64,000 nt of DNA from Nilaparvata lugens (lineage: Eukaryota > Arthropoda > Insecta > Hemiptera > Delphacidae), in the NCBI RefSeq assembly GCF_014356525.2, contig NC_052511.1:5123016-5187015 (forward strand), written 5' to 3'. Below, piece after piece: positions 55,401 to 64,000 of the stretch; position 1 is the first letter of the stretch, and the number at the start of each line of letters is the position of its first letter. The translations under genes and the position numbers were made by a program. The notes beneath the pieces are model-generated. The model saw nothing but the letters and a program-made list of their open reading frames with translations. It was not told where the DNA came from and searched no databases.

Positions 55401-58400
55401 ACATTTGTAAAAAACTAATTTAATAGGTGATCAAAAATAATCAAATGAACTAAATAATGCTGAAGAAATTATAATATTTTTGATTGTAAAAAATAATTTT
55501 CATCAGATGAAAAGATTTTCACGGAACTGGATGAATTATATCATATGGAATACAAATTCAAACGTGAACTGAGTTTGTTAACATTTCAAACAGGTGACAT
55601 CAGATACTCGTGGATGAGAAAACTGCGAGAGGTCCACTGTTCACAGAACTACTTGTAAATATGGGCCTAAAAGCATTTCTTGTAATCATAGGCGATTATT
55701 ATTCGAAGACTTTCAGTATTGATCATCAGCTCTAAATGTATTACTTAACCACAGCCTTCAAATCTTTTATCACTTTTGCTTATCGCTGTAATTATGCTTT
55801 TTTGCTTGTTTGTATTCTCGTGTTGTATACTTCGCACATCATTTTATTTTCACAAATTATTATTTTTTGCTGCTCGCTCATTATTTTTTTACGTTTTTTT
55901 GTTTCAGTATTATGTGCTCGGAACCTGGTTAGAAAAGAATACTTTCGTAAGTTGACAATCTATCAGTTCTATTAATGTTTTTTATTATAGGATAAGGAAT
56001 GGGCGCTTAAATATTTAGTTGTAATATTTCTTGTACTGATGAGTTATTCAGCGTTGTTGCTTAAAGATGTTTGGGACACAGCTTTCAAAAGAAGATACTT
56101 TATAAATTTTAAATATTTTATAATCATAATACAAAACATCATTGTGCAAATCAAATTCTCGAAATAATTCCTTGTGAATTATACTCTAATCAAGGTTAAA
56201 ATGAATGAGATACATTCATAATCATATATAATGTTTGTATTGGGTTCATAGTATACATCTCAAATGAATTGAAGAGTTCAAATTTTCATCTCCTTCAAAA
56301 TAATATATTATATTCTAAGATATATTTTTGAAAAATCTAGGGTTAATGCCCTAGAAGAATACAATTCAAGAACAGTTGAGTAATCAAGAAAACTTTGATC
56401 ATTTTCAGACTTTTTGTTGAATTTAAAGTTGGAAGTTTCTTGAAACAATCGTTGATAAATTATTATTCCATGAAATCTATTAGGTGATGTAACAAGTAAA
56501 CTATCGGAAGTGGATTAGGCCTAGATATCCTTGATATGACACGTTCCTTAAGCTGTAATCTGTTGAAACCGTTTTTGAAAGAAAACAAAATTGATTTAGG
56601 CTATTGAACTAATATTGTTTTTCTAAACCCTGGTTTGAACTTCTGATTGAAGCGCACTGGTTTATCCACAAATGAAAAACATAGGATACTCACAAATTTG
56701 AAATAATCTTTTTTTTTTTCATTGAATTTCATGAATCAAAAAGCTTGAAAATTTATCATATTCAATTCAATGCAATCAATTACAAAAATAACTATTACAA
56801 AATATTCCTAAAGGATGAAAAATTACTAGAATGGTATATAGCTACGTAGCCTCATCATAAATCAAAATAATTTATATGTTACTCATTTACAAAGATAGTG
56901 CAGATGGAAATAGATCAGATATTGCATTAATTCAAATGCTAATGCTAATTTTTGATAGTAGCTCTTATCGAATTTTCTTCTAGCTGTTCTCTCAGTTGTC
57001 AATATTTGCAGTAGCAGAAGTCTTTGGGGTAATTGACAACATTTAATTCGGATTTTCTTTATGAAGATATTAGCCTACCCAAGAGATAGCAGTATATCTA
57101 TCAAGTGATAATATTGATAAGGCTAATGAGATAAGAGTAATTGACTTTGACTGTTTATTAACTGTTCATTCCTTATGAAAATAATCAATTATATTTTTTT
57201 TCGTCAAGAAAATGTATTTTTCAATGATCAAATGATACATTTCTATAATTAAGATACAAATATCGGGTCACCGAGCTTCCCTCGTTATTTTTATTTATTT
57301 AAAAAGAATATAACAGAGTAGAATATAATTTTATTGGTCATAAAATATTTACATGGACTTCGTCAATTTTTTAACACTTGAGTTTTAAACGGGTGTTAAA
57401 GAATTTGCTCGTTCGTAAATGTTTATAATAAGGTAGATGAGTTTTTCTAAATTCAATTTTGAAAGTTATTTGTGTAAATGTTCATGTTTTTTGACTTGAG
57501 GGTGCTAGGCAATTGAATTTGAAAATGAAATAGATTAAAATAATGAAAATAAAATGTGTTTTAACTGTAAGCTGATGATGTTGTTATGACATTTCTATGT
57601 TTTTGACAATAAATTATTTATTCTCTTCATAACTTTCAATAATGCCTAATGCCTTTTATTTTGATTTTCGTTATAAAGATAGTAGCCTACCCATGAGATA
57701 GCAGTATCTATGAAGTGATAATTATCTTCATATCTTTCAATAATGCCTAATGGAATTTAAAGATAGTTTCAAGTTCTTAGACATTTTTATTATATGCTAG
57801 TTATGTGGTTTTAAATATATTCTTATAAAAGTATTATGCTACTTCTGCCTAAGGCTACTAATTATAGAAAAAAATGAGAAGATAAAATAATATACACTAT
57901 CATCTTATTCTATCTGCAAGCTCTATATTCATTTCATTTCGGTATATCATTACACAAAGGAAAAAATATATTGTCTTGACAAGACTGTCTCATATTCGAT
58001 TCATTATCATCTCCAAATTCAACAAAACTGCTTCTCAATTGTTTTATGGCGTTTTTCAATGACTGGACATATCTTCAAATTAAAAATGCAACAAATTGAT
58101 AATTCAAGGTCGCAATACGGCGTTGGATGCCTGATTTAATGCAATGTCAATGAAAACAACGACACCCAGCTGCATTGTTTGGTTTTTTATCGCTGATTGG
58201 TATCCAATAATAATAGTGAATGTCAATTTACATTGTTACATATAAATCTTGATATTGTAGTAGCTATATTTCTGGTCGCTTGTTGAATTGGGATTTCTTT
58301 GGACTTTGTTAGAGACCGAACACGGTCTTATCTATTTGGAGCGTTGAAATTGAATGCTACCAGGTTGAGATATCATTGTGAGAAAGCGTGACTTGAATTA

Positions 58401-61400
58401 TTTGTATCATATTGAAATGATACTGTACATTGTAGGCAATGATCCATCCTGTTCCAAATTAGTGTGTATGATGTAATTAAATTCCACTATATTCACTTGA
58501 AGTCTGGATATATTGTTGGTGTGGGATTTCGTATCGAGGACAACAGTAATAGATTACTAATTACTTGTAATAGATTTGACTAGAGATGATGGTTATCAAT
58601 AATCAACAAGCAGATTTGTCGAGAAAAACTTGAGTGAAATTTGTAGACATTTAGGGCCGGTTTCCGAGCTCGGGATTTAGCTAAGTCCTAGAAAGTCTAG
58701 AATAAGTCTCAAATAACTTGTACTTTTAAACGCTGTATTATCGACAATTAATCTTGAATACCGATTGTTGTAGTCATAGGGCCGGTTTCCGAGCTCGGGA
58801 TTTAGCTAAGTCCTAGACTTTAAACAGCTGGAGTCAGAAAATTGGTTTTCCAAAACGGGGCGTAGTCGCAGCTTTTATAACAGTAGTCATAGTTTTTATT
58901 TTCTCATTTCTATGATTGGAAACGTTTTTCCTTGACGAAATCAGACATTCCTAAATAATTCAAAATAGCTGAAACACTATCTTCTCTTTATTCTATTTTG
59001 TGTTCAATTTTCTAGTTTTTCGAAATTTAATTCAAACGTGACTATGACAATGACTGCGACTACGCCCCGTTTTGGAAAACCAATTTTCTGACTCCAGCTG
59101 TTTAAAGTCTAGGACTTAGCTAAATCCCGAGCTCGGAAACCAGCCCTTACTGTATTTGAACCATAGAGAAACAATAGCGTGAGTAGATATCCCATGGTAT
59201 AGGGCGGTTATGTCGCAACTTTTACTGTCATCTCAAGCCGATTATTGTCAATTTTTACTGTTTTGTTGGGGTGAGAGTGTATGAACGGCACAATTTGAGA
59301 GACTACCAGCGTCACACAGCTGCTTGGGAAAGTACTATGTGAACTATCGGCTTAAGATAACAGTAGAAGTTGCGACATAAACGCCCTATACCATGGGATA
59401 TCTACCTATGCTATCGTTTCTCTATGATTTGAACACTAGACATTTTTATAACTTGTATCTATTGAAGATTTAACTTGAGGTTCATCATTTACAATCTCAA
59501 AAAAAAATCATATCAATTTTCTAATTATTTATCTATTTTCTAATTATGTATTTTGATATGACTACTTGAGTTGTTTAAACATCATAGAAATTACTATAGT
59601 GAGGTCCACGTTATAATGGCATTGGAGAAAGATAGGAGAACAACGTTGCCGATCCTCTGTCTTGTCAATGCCTTCTATAGACGGTAGCTGATACCGGTAT
59701 ATCTGATGTAATATGAATTTATTTATTTATTTACAATGCAAATGACACTAATGAAATAACATTGAAAGATAAAATAATAAGGTAGTCATTGTGCTATTTT
59801 TCTTCCAAATTTATAGGGGACAAAGTCCAAGATAAGGTTAGAATTTCACGTGTACAATTTTTATAAAATTTTGGTCCAAAATAAACATTAAAACTATAAA
59901 TTTTGAATTTAGATGGCTTAAATTGATAAATTAATTAGGAATATTCCACTCAATTACCAATTGTTCATTCTTGTTTAAAATGATGAGTTAGTTACATTTT
60001 ATTTGCCAAGAAAATTTATTTTTTAAGTTTATTGAAGTAATATTAACTGTTCATTCTCGTTTAAAATAGTCAATTATATTTTATTAAGCAAGAAACTATA
60101 TTTTTCAATAATTTCATAATTAGGATGAAATAATTTATTAATTAATTATGAATTCTACATTGTTAAAAGCCGATCTGGCAACAGAGCAACGCGAGAAAGA
60201 GATAGCGCTATCCGCTTTGTTGAATGATAGACAAGGATTGCTAATCTAACACTGCCATTATAACGTGGACCTCACTATAGTACCCTCTATTCACTTTTTA
60301 TATAAACAAGTTACTGTTTACTGTATAAGATACTGTTTATATAAAAAAGTTATAAGAAGGGTAATAATATGTCTATTATAATTATTTCAATTTTCTTCAT
60401 CCATTTGAAGAAGGCTGATAAACGTGGGTTCCCACATATCAGTATCTTATCAGAGATTGTGAACCATACAGTGTGAAAATATAATTATGATTTCTATTGG
60501 GACTATTTCTACTCAGCCCGGCAGAGCAAGTATGAATAGTAGCATTAGAACGTATGGGAATAATATTCTCACTGTACCGGTCACGATGCTAATATGTAGG
60601 AATCTACTTTGATACTTCAAATTTTGTCACCTTCACAGCTTTGAACTATTGCACCATAATAATTTGTAATTTCAACTATTATTCATATTATTTTCATGTT
60701 GGTATGTTTCTAAAGATGGAAACTAATAGAATGAATATCGGGGGTCGAGCTTCGCTCTGGAGTACAAAAGCATAGAAAATTTATAACGAAAGAAGAAATT
60801 ATAATAACATTCATACAGAAATGTTCTATCTAATCACAGTAAATTGAGATTAATTCCCAGAGGAATGCAAAAATTTCCCTCACAAAGGCCCAATTGCACA
60901 AAAGCCGGTTAAATTTTAATCCTGATCAACTTCACGTGAACCAAATCAGAGAAGACCATTTCAAAAAGATGGAATTAATCAGGATTAAAAATAACCCGGA
61001 TTTTTTGCAACCGGCACTAAGTACCTGATTGAATGATTACAAAAGTTCAACAGCTGAGTCATAATTTTGACACAGTCCCACACACATGAACTCGATCACT
61101 CACTTCCATCACCAACATACGACGAAATAATTATTATCAGCTGTTTTTCCAAGGATGAATAATAATTATCCTTTCAATGTCCTTCAGCGAAATTTCTCAA
61201 GGATGAGACCTAGTGCAATCGAATCTTTATATTATAAACCTACTATGTTCTAAATTTCGTGAGAATCGTTAGAGCCGTTTTCGAGATCTAGTGAAATACA
61301 AACATATATAAACAGAAGTTGCTCGTTTAATAGTATAGGATATCTATAAAATACAAATATTGAAAACAATAATTATAAATATTTAAAATAAAGACTAAAG

Positions 61401-62927
61401 AAGTGGAAAATGTCACATTGATATTTTCATGAAGAAGTTCCACGACACTGGATTATTTAAAAAAAAAATCAGTCCATTCCTTCTGAATTCCCATTGAAGA
61501 AGGCACATTGAATTGAAACATCTCGGCTCATTTACATTCTAACAGCTTGTCTTCTTCGCAATCATTTATAACAATTTTGCTGTCTGTCTTTATTTATGCT
61601 CCGCATTACATGTGTGGGAGTTCTTTGATTTCATTGTTTAAATTGGGTGAATAGCGTCTTATTCTTGCACAGACCATATTATGAATGAGTTTAATATATT
61701 GTTCTTCTTGTATTTGTAGTGTGATATCGTTAATAAGTTGATAAATTACTGAATTATAATATTGTTCATGAATTGAAAATATTATTAATTCTAATTTAGT
61801 TATTATATTATTATTCTCCTTGGAACAATTTTTATGAAAATCATTTCAATTCAATTTATTTATGCTCTTCGAGTAATTTACTTTTGAATTATCATAGATC
61901 ATCATGGATATGATAATATTAATAATAATGTTGATAATCATCTCAAAATGATTATGATCAAGATGACTATGGTCATAAACATCTTGATCAGTTTAGACTA
62001 GGTTAGTTTAGGCTCAGAGTGCTAGGCTTGGTTAGTTTAGGTTAGGTTATGCTACACTTGACTAAGTTATGTTGGACTTGTTAAAGTTAGTCTAGTTTTT
62101 TCTTTATGTCTAGTCCACACTTGGTTCAATCGCTGGCCCAGTAAGCTGGCCTAGCCTGCAATTTAACCAGTACCCAATAAAGGAGTTTAAACGAAGTTTG
62201 AAATTATTTCTAAAGGAAGAGTGCTTTTATAGTCTAAAGGACTATTTTGACTAGGTACTGTAATAAAGTCAAAGACAAATATTAATTATATACTAGATAT
62301 ACATCCCATGAAACATTAATGGTGTCTCGCTTTTTGTTAACACTTTGACTTGTCTGACGCTGTTGAGGCCAACCAGACGTAATATATCTATCTATCTAAA
62401 GGTGCGTACAGATTTACGCGCCGCGAACATGACAAATTCACTTTTAATCGCTAAGCTTTTTATATCTGTATCTTACCGTTTCTGTAAAAATACAGATATA
62501 GTCAGCTGATCTGATCGAATCAGCTGACTATATCTGTATTTTTACAGAAACGGTAAGATACAGATATAAAAAGCTTGGCGATCAAAAGTGAATTGCTCAT
62601 GTTCGCGGCGCGTATATCTGTACGCACCTAAAGGCCAACCACCCATCCACACATTGGCGCTGGCCGACATTGGCCTTCGTTGGGCCAATATGTAGATGCG
62701 GCATTACAGTAGGTTAGCTTAGGCTTAGTTTGGTTAGGTTAGGCTTTGTTGATGTAATTTATTAATTTTTAAGAATCTTGAAGTTTGAAGTTGACAATTT
62801 ATTTGTTGATTTTTACAGGACTTCCGGACCCATTTGCTAAGATCAGCGTGGATGGATCCGGCCAATGTCACAGTACTGACACTTGCAAAGCTACCTTGGA
62901 TCCAAAGTGGAATCAACACTATGATTT
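43080..62927 (+). CDS. Smurf: Smurf E3 ubiquitin ligase, first three coding exons (C2 domain), 3-prime incomplete
   Basis: Exons 43080-43134, 55908-55946 and 62819-62927, all GT-AG and in phase. They encode MSNPSGSRRSGTMKIRLT, then ILCARNLVRKEYF, then RLPDPFAKISVDGSGQC, HSTDTCKATLDPKWNQHYD. This is the start of the membrane/phospholipid-binding C2 domain of the SMURF subgroup of NEDD4-type ligases; GSGQCHSTDT and DPKWNQHYD are diagnostic. In animals Smurf ubiquitinates receptor-regulated SMADs, type I receptors and RhoA. The WW and HECT exons must lie to the right. The 39-bp second exon is a microexon between introns of 12.8 and 6.9 kb. Divergent from mRpS7. Confidence 0.96.
43135..45258. other. 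Smurf intron 1, left part, nothing recognised
   Basis: AT-rich intronic sequence. No repeat family from elsewhere in the window and no exon-like block were found, apart from the weak antisense frame near 43284-43447. Confidence 0.4.
45259..45464. mobile_element. 206-bp foldback MITE, ACTATAGTCTGT termini
   Basis: The left ACTATAGTCTGTGTATCG and right CGATGAACAGACTATAGT are inverse with a few changes. Inner arms AAATAAAGTTTGCGCTTTTG / CGCAAACTTTATG and CTCATATCAGCT / AGCTGATATGAG are also paired. Confidence 0.8.
46447..47252. repeat. segmental tandem duplication, copy 1
   Basis: From TACTATTTATATATTTGTCT to CTATCGGTTTCTTGGCATA. The sequence recurs at 47312-48659 (offset 864 bp at the left end). 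This copy represents the site before the SINE-dimer insertion. It contains a tail-only palindrome (about 47010-47150). Confidence 0.88.
47312..48659. repeat. segmental tandem duplication, copy 2 with insertion
   Basis: Same order of landmarks as copy 1 (GAATGTTAGTAGTTTTAATT, CACTCACAGACTCAAGTCTT, TTTATGCTGTGTCTAATTTG, AAAGGTGGTCTGATCTAGTA), interrupted at 47499-48036 by a retroposed palindrome. Confidence 0.88.
47499..48036. mobile_element. head-to-head palindromic tRNA-SINE dimer
   Basis: Two SINE copies face each other. The right half reads GATTGTCAGTTTGGTGTAAA, GGTAAGCATTCCTGACTGGC, B box GGGTTCGATTCC, then the body TCGAATTTCCATCTAGCTGT and the tail GGGGTGATTTGCAGTATTTA. The left half is its reverse complement. 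The centre is a 40-bp spacer (ACATGTAACTGGTTGGCCGC). The whole unit is bracketed by TCTTTGTGGAGA (47487-47498 and 48037-48048), a 12-bp target duplication, and the empty site exists in copy 1. Confidence 0.88.
49145..49250 (-). mobile_element. fragment of the 6822 SINE family
   Basis: Reverse-oriented piece: ACCTGACTGGCTCAGGTCTG, TCAGAGTTTTCAGGTCGCAA, CTGACATGACCTAACGA. Matches the body of the element at 6920-7045; head and B box are absent. Confidence 0.7.
49270..50330. mobile_element. inverted pair of SINE tails enclosing GGCTCGAAATC-type repeat
   Basis: At the left, AAATGCTGTAAATCACCCCG ... CTAGATGGAAATTCGATGAG. At the right, 50215-50325, the inverse (CTCATCGAATTTCCATCTAG ... TCGGGGTGATTTACAGCATT). 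Between them lie CCGGCTCGAAATCAGTTTTC (49452; cf. 21090) and a related CCCTAGGGCCGTAAAACTTT segment (50102). Confidence 0.7.
50476..50502. repeat. (GA)n microsatellite
   Basis: A run of GA dinucleotides; the open frame across it is low-complexity and not a gene. CT-rich microsatellite tracts also occur at 51022-51125. Confidence 0.9.
51166..51770. mobile_element. TATAGTG MITE, long form (605 bp)
   Basis: TATAGTGAGGTCCACGTTAT to ATAACGTGGACCTCACTATA. The internal halves are themselves partly inverted, with AAAGGATAGCGTTATATGCT near the right and landmarks such as TTTTAAACGAGAATG-like text in both directions. Confidence 0.88.
51775..52400. mobile_element. TATAGTG MITE, long form with SINE insertion
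   Basis: Begins TTATAATGTCCACGTTATAG and ends ACTGCCGTTATAGTGCTATA. The tRNA-SINE at 52063-52308 interrupts the stretch that in other copies runs from CATCAGATATA to GGTATCAGATATCCTC. Confidence 0.78.
52063..52308 (+). mobile_element. tRNA-related SINE
   Basis: The head has an A-box-like TTTGACTCAGTGGTCGCGCT. The tail is CATTACCCACGCACAAGCCT and GAGCTCATGTGGGCATCACC, then CCTCAG and an A-rich end. That tail type is, from memory, common in insect SINEs. Confidence 0.6.
52406..53164. mobile_element. TATAGTG MITE, long form with extra inserts
   Basis: TATAGTGGGGTGCACGTTAT to GTAACGTGGACCTCACTATA. Extra segments inside (about 52510-52790, ending in ACATAAATAAAGTACTCAAT) look like another retroposon 3-prime end. 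Confidence 0.78.
53448..53572. repeat. (AT)n followed by (ACTC)n microsatellites
   Basis: An (AT)n run at about 53448-53503 and CACTCACT repeats at 53520-53572. The second lies inside the left end of the element below. Confidence 0.92.
53499..54166 (+). mobile_element. Helitron-like non-autonomous element, tandem copy 1
   Basis: Starts TATTATATAAAAGCGAAATG, then CTACCGGACCAAAAACGTTC, and ends GAAGCGAGCCTGACGGCTAG. The 3-prime part is an inverted partner of an internal segment (ACTAGCTGTCAGGCTCGCTT at 53972). The 3-prime CTAG end, 5-prime TC/T start and absence of flanking repeats are Helitron-like. Confidence 0.6.
54167..54822 (+). mobile_element. Helitron-like non-autonomous element, tandem copy 2
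   Basis: Directly abuts copy 1 (CTAG then TCTATTATATAAAAGCG). Same order of landmarks; ends GCCTGACGGCTAG. About 656 bp, with an extra GCGAGTGAAGCGAGCCTGC piece at 54712. Confidence 0.62.
54937..55656 (+). mobile_element. TGACCGAGCG repeat element, copy 4
   Basis: TGACCGAACGTAGTGAGGTC to TTCACAGAACTACTTGTA. It is more diverged and longer than copies 2-3, and ends about 250 bp before Smurf exon 2. Confidence 0.68.
55908..55946 (+). CDS. Smurf: Smurf exon 2 (39-bp microexon)
   Basis: Acceptor TTTTTGTTTCAG, donor TTTC/GTAAGT. Completes Ile, encodes LCARNLVRKEYF and one base of Arg. Joins KIRLT before and LPDPFAK after, reproducing the C2 strand-loop of SMURF (T-x-LCA-NL--KD-FRLPDPFAK). Confidence 0.94.
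55976..56946. other. Smurf intron 2, left part, nothing recognised
   Basis: AT-rich sequence without a repeat shared with the rest of the window and without a supported exon. Confidence 0.4.
56947..57062 (+). mobile_element. SINE 3-prime half
   Basis: TTTTTGATAGTAGCTCTTAT, GTCAATATTTGCAGTAGCAG and GGGGTAATTGACAACATTTA: the body and tail of the SINE seen in the 47499 dimer, without head. 5-prime truncation is usual for LINE-mobilised copies. Confidence 0.75.
58654..59147. mobile_element. GGGCCGGTTTCCGAGCTCGG MITE, partial plus full copy
   Basis: The full copy 58779-59147 has ends GGGCCGGTTTCCGAGCTCGG / CCGAGCTCGGAAACCAGCCC and long inner arms (GACTTTAAACAGCTGGAGTC; AACGGGGCGTAGTCGCAG). A partial left end (58654-58775) of the same family precedes it in tandem. 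Confidence 0.88.
59162..59426. mobile_element. foldback MITE, CATAGAGAAACAATAGCG family, copy 3
   Basis: CATAGAGAAACAATAGCGTG to CTATCGTTTCTCTATG, about 92% palindromic by eye; same body as copies at 6528 and 35808. Flanked by GAAC / TTGAAC. Confidence 0.92.
59595..60279. mobile_element. TATAGTG MITE, long form with inserted retroposon tail
   Basis: TATAGTGAGGTCCACGTTAT to ATAACGTGGACCTCACTATA. An (ATTT)n tract at 59708 followed by CAATGCAAATGACACTAATG marks a retroposon end (to about 59965) inside it. Confidence 0.85.
60737..61345 (+). mobile_element. GCGAGC-ended repeat element, copy 3
   Basis: ATCGGGGGTCGAGCTTCGCT at the left; GGATGAGACCTAGTGCAATC, AATCGTTAGAGCCGTTTTCG and AGAAGTTGCTCGTTTAATAG at the right. 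Same landmarks as 13382 (inverted) and 24385. Confidence 0.65.
62160..62399 (+). mobile_element. LINE 3-prime end with (ATCT)n tail
   Basis: The frame reads FNQYPIKEFKRSLKLFLKEE then CFYSLKDYFD and stop: the terminal ORF2 motif also seen at 28840. The short 3-prime UTR ends in ATCTATCTATCTAAA. A palindromic MITE is inserted directly at this tail. Confidence 0.72.
62400..62629. mobile_element. palindromic MITE, AGGTGCGTACAG / CTGTACGCACCT, long copy
   Basis: Same family as 18725 but with longer arms (TTTTATATCTGTATCTTACC and complement). The arms run almost to the middle (AGTCAGCTGATCTGATCG). Flanks TAAAG on both sides fit a short target duplication. Confidence 0.92.
62819..62927 (+). CDS. 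Smurf: Smurf exon 3 (C2 domain)
   Basis: Acceptor GTTGATTTTTACAG, donor GATTT/GTAAGT. Encodes LPDPFAKISVDGSGQC, HSTDTCKATLDPKWNQHYD and two bases of the next codon. D-x-PFAK provides the usual C2 loop-1 position; the GSGQCHSTDT segment separates SMURF from NEDD4, ITCH and WWP, which have different text there. Confidence 0.97.
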
Positions 62928-62939
62928 GTAAGTAGTTGG

Positions 62940-63592
62940 AACATGTTATCCTGAGATGATACTGTATCATATTGTGTTGATACTGTATCATGTGTTGTTA
63001 TACAGTAACATTTTGTGTTGATACTGTGTCATGTGTGGTGATACGGTATCATATTGTATTGATACTGTAACATATGTGGATACTGTATCATGTGTTGTTA
63101 TACAGTAACATTTTGTGTTTATACTGTATCATGTGTGGTGATACTATAACATATGTGGATACTGTATCATATTGTGTAGATACTGTATCATGTGTTGTTA
63201 TACAGTAACATTTTGTGTTTATACTGTATCATGTGTGGTGATAATGTAACATTTTGTGTTGATACTGTATCATATTGTGTTGATACTGTATCATTTTGTG
63301 TGGATACTGTATCATATTGCCTAGATACTGTATCATGTGTTGTTATACAGTAACATTTTGTGTTTATACTGTATCATGTGTTGTTATACAGTAACATTTT
63401 GTGTTTATACTGTGTCATGTGTGGTGATACAGTAACATTTTGTGTTGATACTGTATCATATTGTGTTGATACTGTATCATTTTGTATTGATACTGTATCA
63501 TGTGTAGTGATACAGTAACATTTTGTGTTGATACTATATAATGTGTAGTGATACAGTAACATTTTGTGGTGATACTGTATCATTTAAGGTGA
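62940..63592. repeat. GATACTGTATCAT minisatellite
   Basis: About 27 units of 20-26 bp alternating GATACTGTATCATNTTGTGT and GTTATACAGTAACATTTTGT. The core GATACTGTATCA is itself nearly palindromic. It starts 13 bp after the Smurf exon 3 donor and ends at a foldback MITE (63595). Confidence 0.92.
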
Positions 63593-63594
63593 TA

Positions 63595-63810
63595 CAATAG
63601 AGAAAAAATAGCATAAGAAGATATTCCTTGGTGTAGTTCGTTTATGTTCGAAGTTTCAATGTTAACTGAAGCCGATAATCCTAGTAGTTGTTTTTCGTGA
63701 AGCTATGTGACGCTGGTAGTCTCTCATCTTGTGCCGTTCTTACACTCTCAGTAGAGTAGGTTAAACGTTAGAGAAAGGATAGCAACAGAAGATATCCCAT
63801 GGTATAGGTC
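63595..63810. mobile_element. degenerate foldback MITE, ATAGAGAAAAAATAGCAT family
   Basis: Left arm ATAGAGAAAAAATAGCATAAG then AAGCCGATAATCCTAGTAGT and TGTGACGCTGGTAGTCTCTC. A second left end (AGAGAAAGGATAGCA) follows at 63770, so two copies may overlap; the window ends inside further similar text. Confidence 0.6.
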
Positions 63811-64000
63811 GTGTGTGTTCTATTTTTACGGACATTTTATTATTTATCAAAATTTGGGAACAGAATAGTTTTGGTCTATGCCTGTTGTTCTATCCCGATC
63901 ATATTCATATGATTTGTAATTGTAACAAAAATAAATAAATAAATGTTGAGCTGATTTTTTTGTGAACGCAAACAGACTATTGGCTATCTTTACTGTTTTG

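Noticed and set aside
62940..63592. CRISPR-like array
   Set aside because: Units are contiguous without unique spacers, in an insect intron; it is a minisatellite.

Overview
Eukaryotic, AT-rich, extremely repeat-dense DNA. Three spliced protein-coding genes with GT-AG introns and insect-like protein sequences point to an insect nuclear genome. The many miniature inverted-repeat elements and tRNA-derived short retroposons would fit a hemipteran such as a planthopper, but the species is a guess. There are no bacterial operons, CRISPR arrays or genuine tRNA/rRNA genes. Most long open frames are transposon remnants or chance.

Left third (8.6-28.4 kb, + strand): eight exons of a Cys-loop ligand-gated ion channel subunit. 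All seven junction phases match and the reading frame is open over 482 codons. The exon(s) with the signal peptide were not found and probably lie upstream. The channel has a canonical 13-residue Cys-loop and four membrane segments. It departs from textbook anion channels in loop A, loop C and the start of M2. A decayed duplicate of its M3-M4-loop exon, with an intact splice acceptor and an immediate in-frame stop, sits just before the real exon. A degraded DNA transposon, itself invaded by a LINE and a MITE, begins 34 bp after the stop codon.

Middle (36.7-42.5 kb, - strand): a complete six-exon gene for mitochondrial small-subunit ribosomal protein uS7m (mRpS7), 231 residues including a presequence-like N-terminus. 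Right (43.08 kb onward, + strand): the first three coding exons of Smurf, a C2-WW-HECT ubiquitin ligase of BMP/TGF-beta signalling; the rest lies beyond the window. mRpS7 and Smurf are head to head, with 604 bp between start codons, so a shared promoter region is likely. Smurf introns 1 and 2 are about 12.8 and 6.9 kb and full of repeats.

The remainder is repeats. (1) About 17 copies or fragments of a MITE with a TATAGTGAGGTCCACGTTAT terminus. (2) Foldback elements of the CATAGAGAAACAATAGCG family. (3) Several smaller palindromic MITE families. (4) tRNA-derived SINEs, including a head-to-head palindromic dimer inserted with a 12-bp target-site duplication. (5) LINE fragments and a recurring LINE/SINE 3-prime tail that carries a small hairpin. 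(6) Elements resembling non-autonomous Helitrons, two of them tandem. (7) Minisatellites, one of which has swallowed a MITE and re-duplicated it. Coordinates of repeats are by eye and good to a few bases at recognised termini; internal limits are looser.
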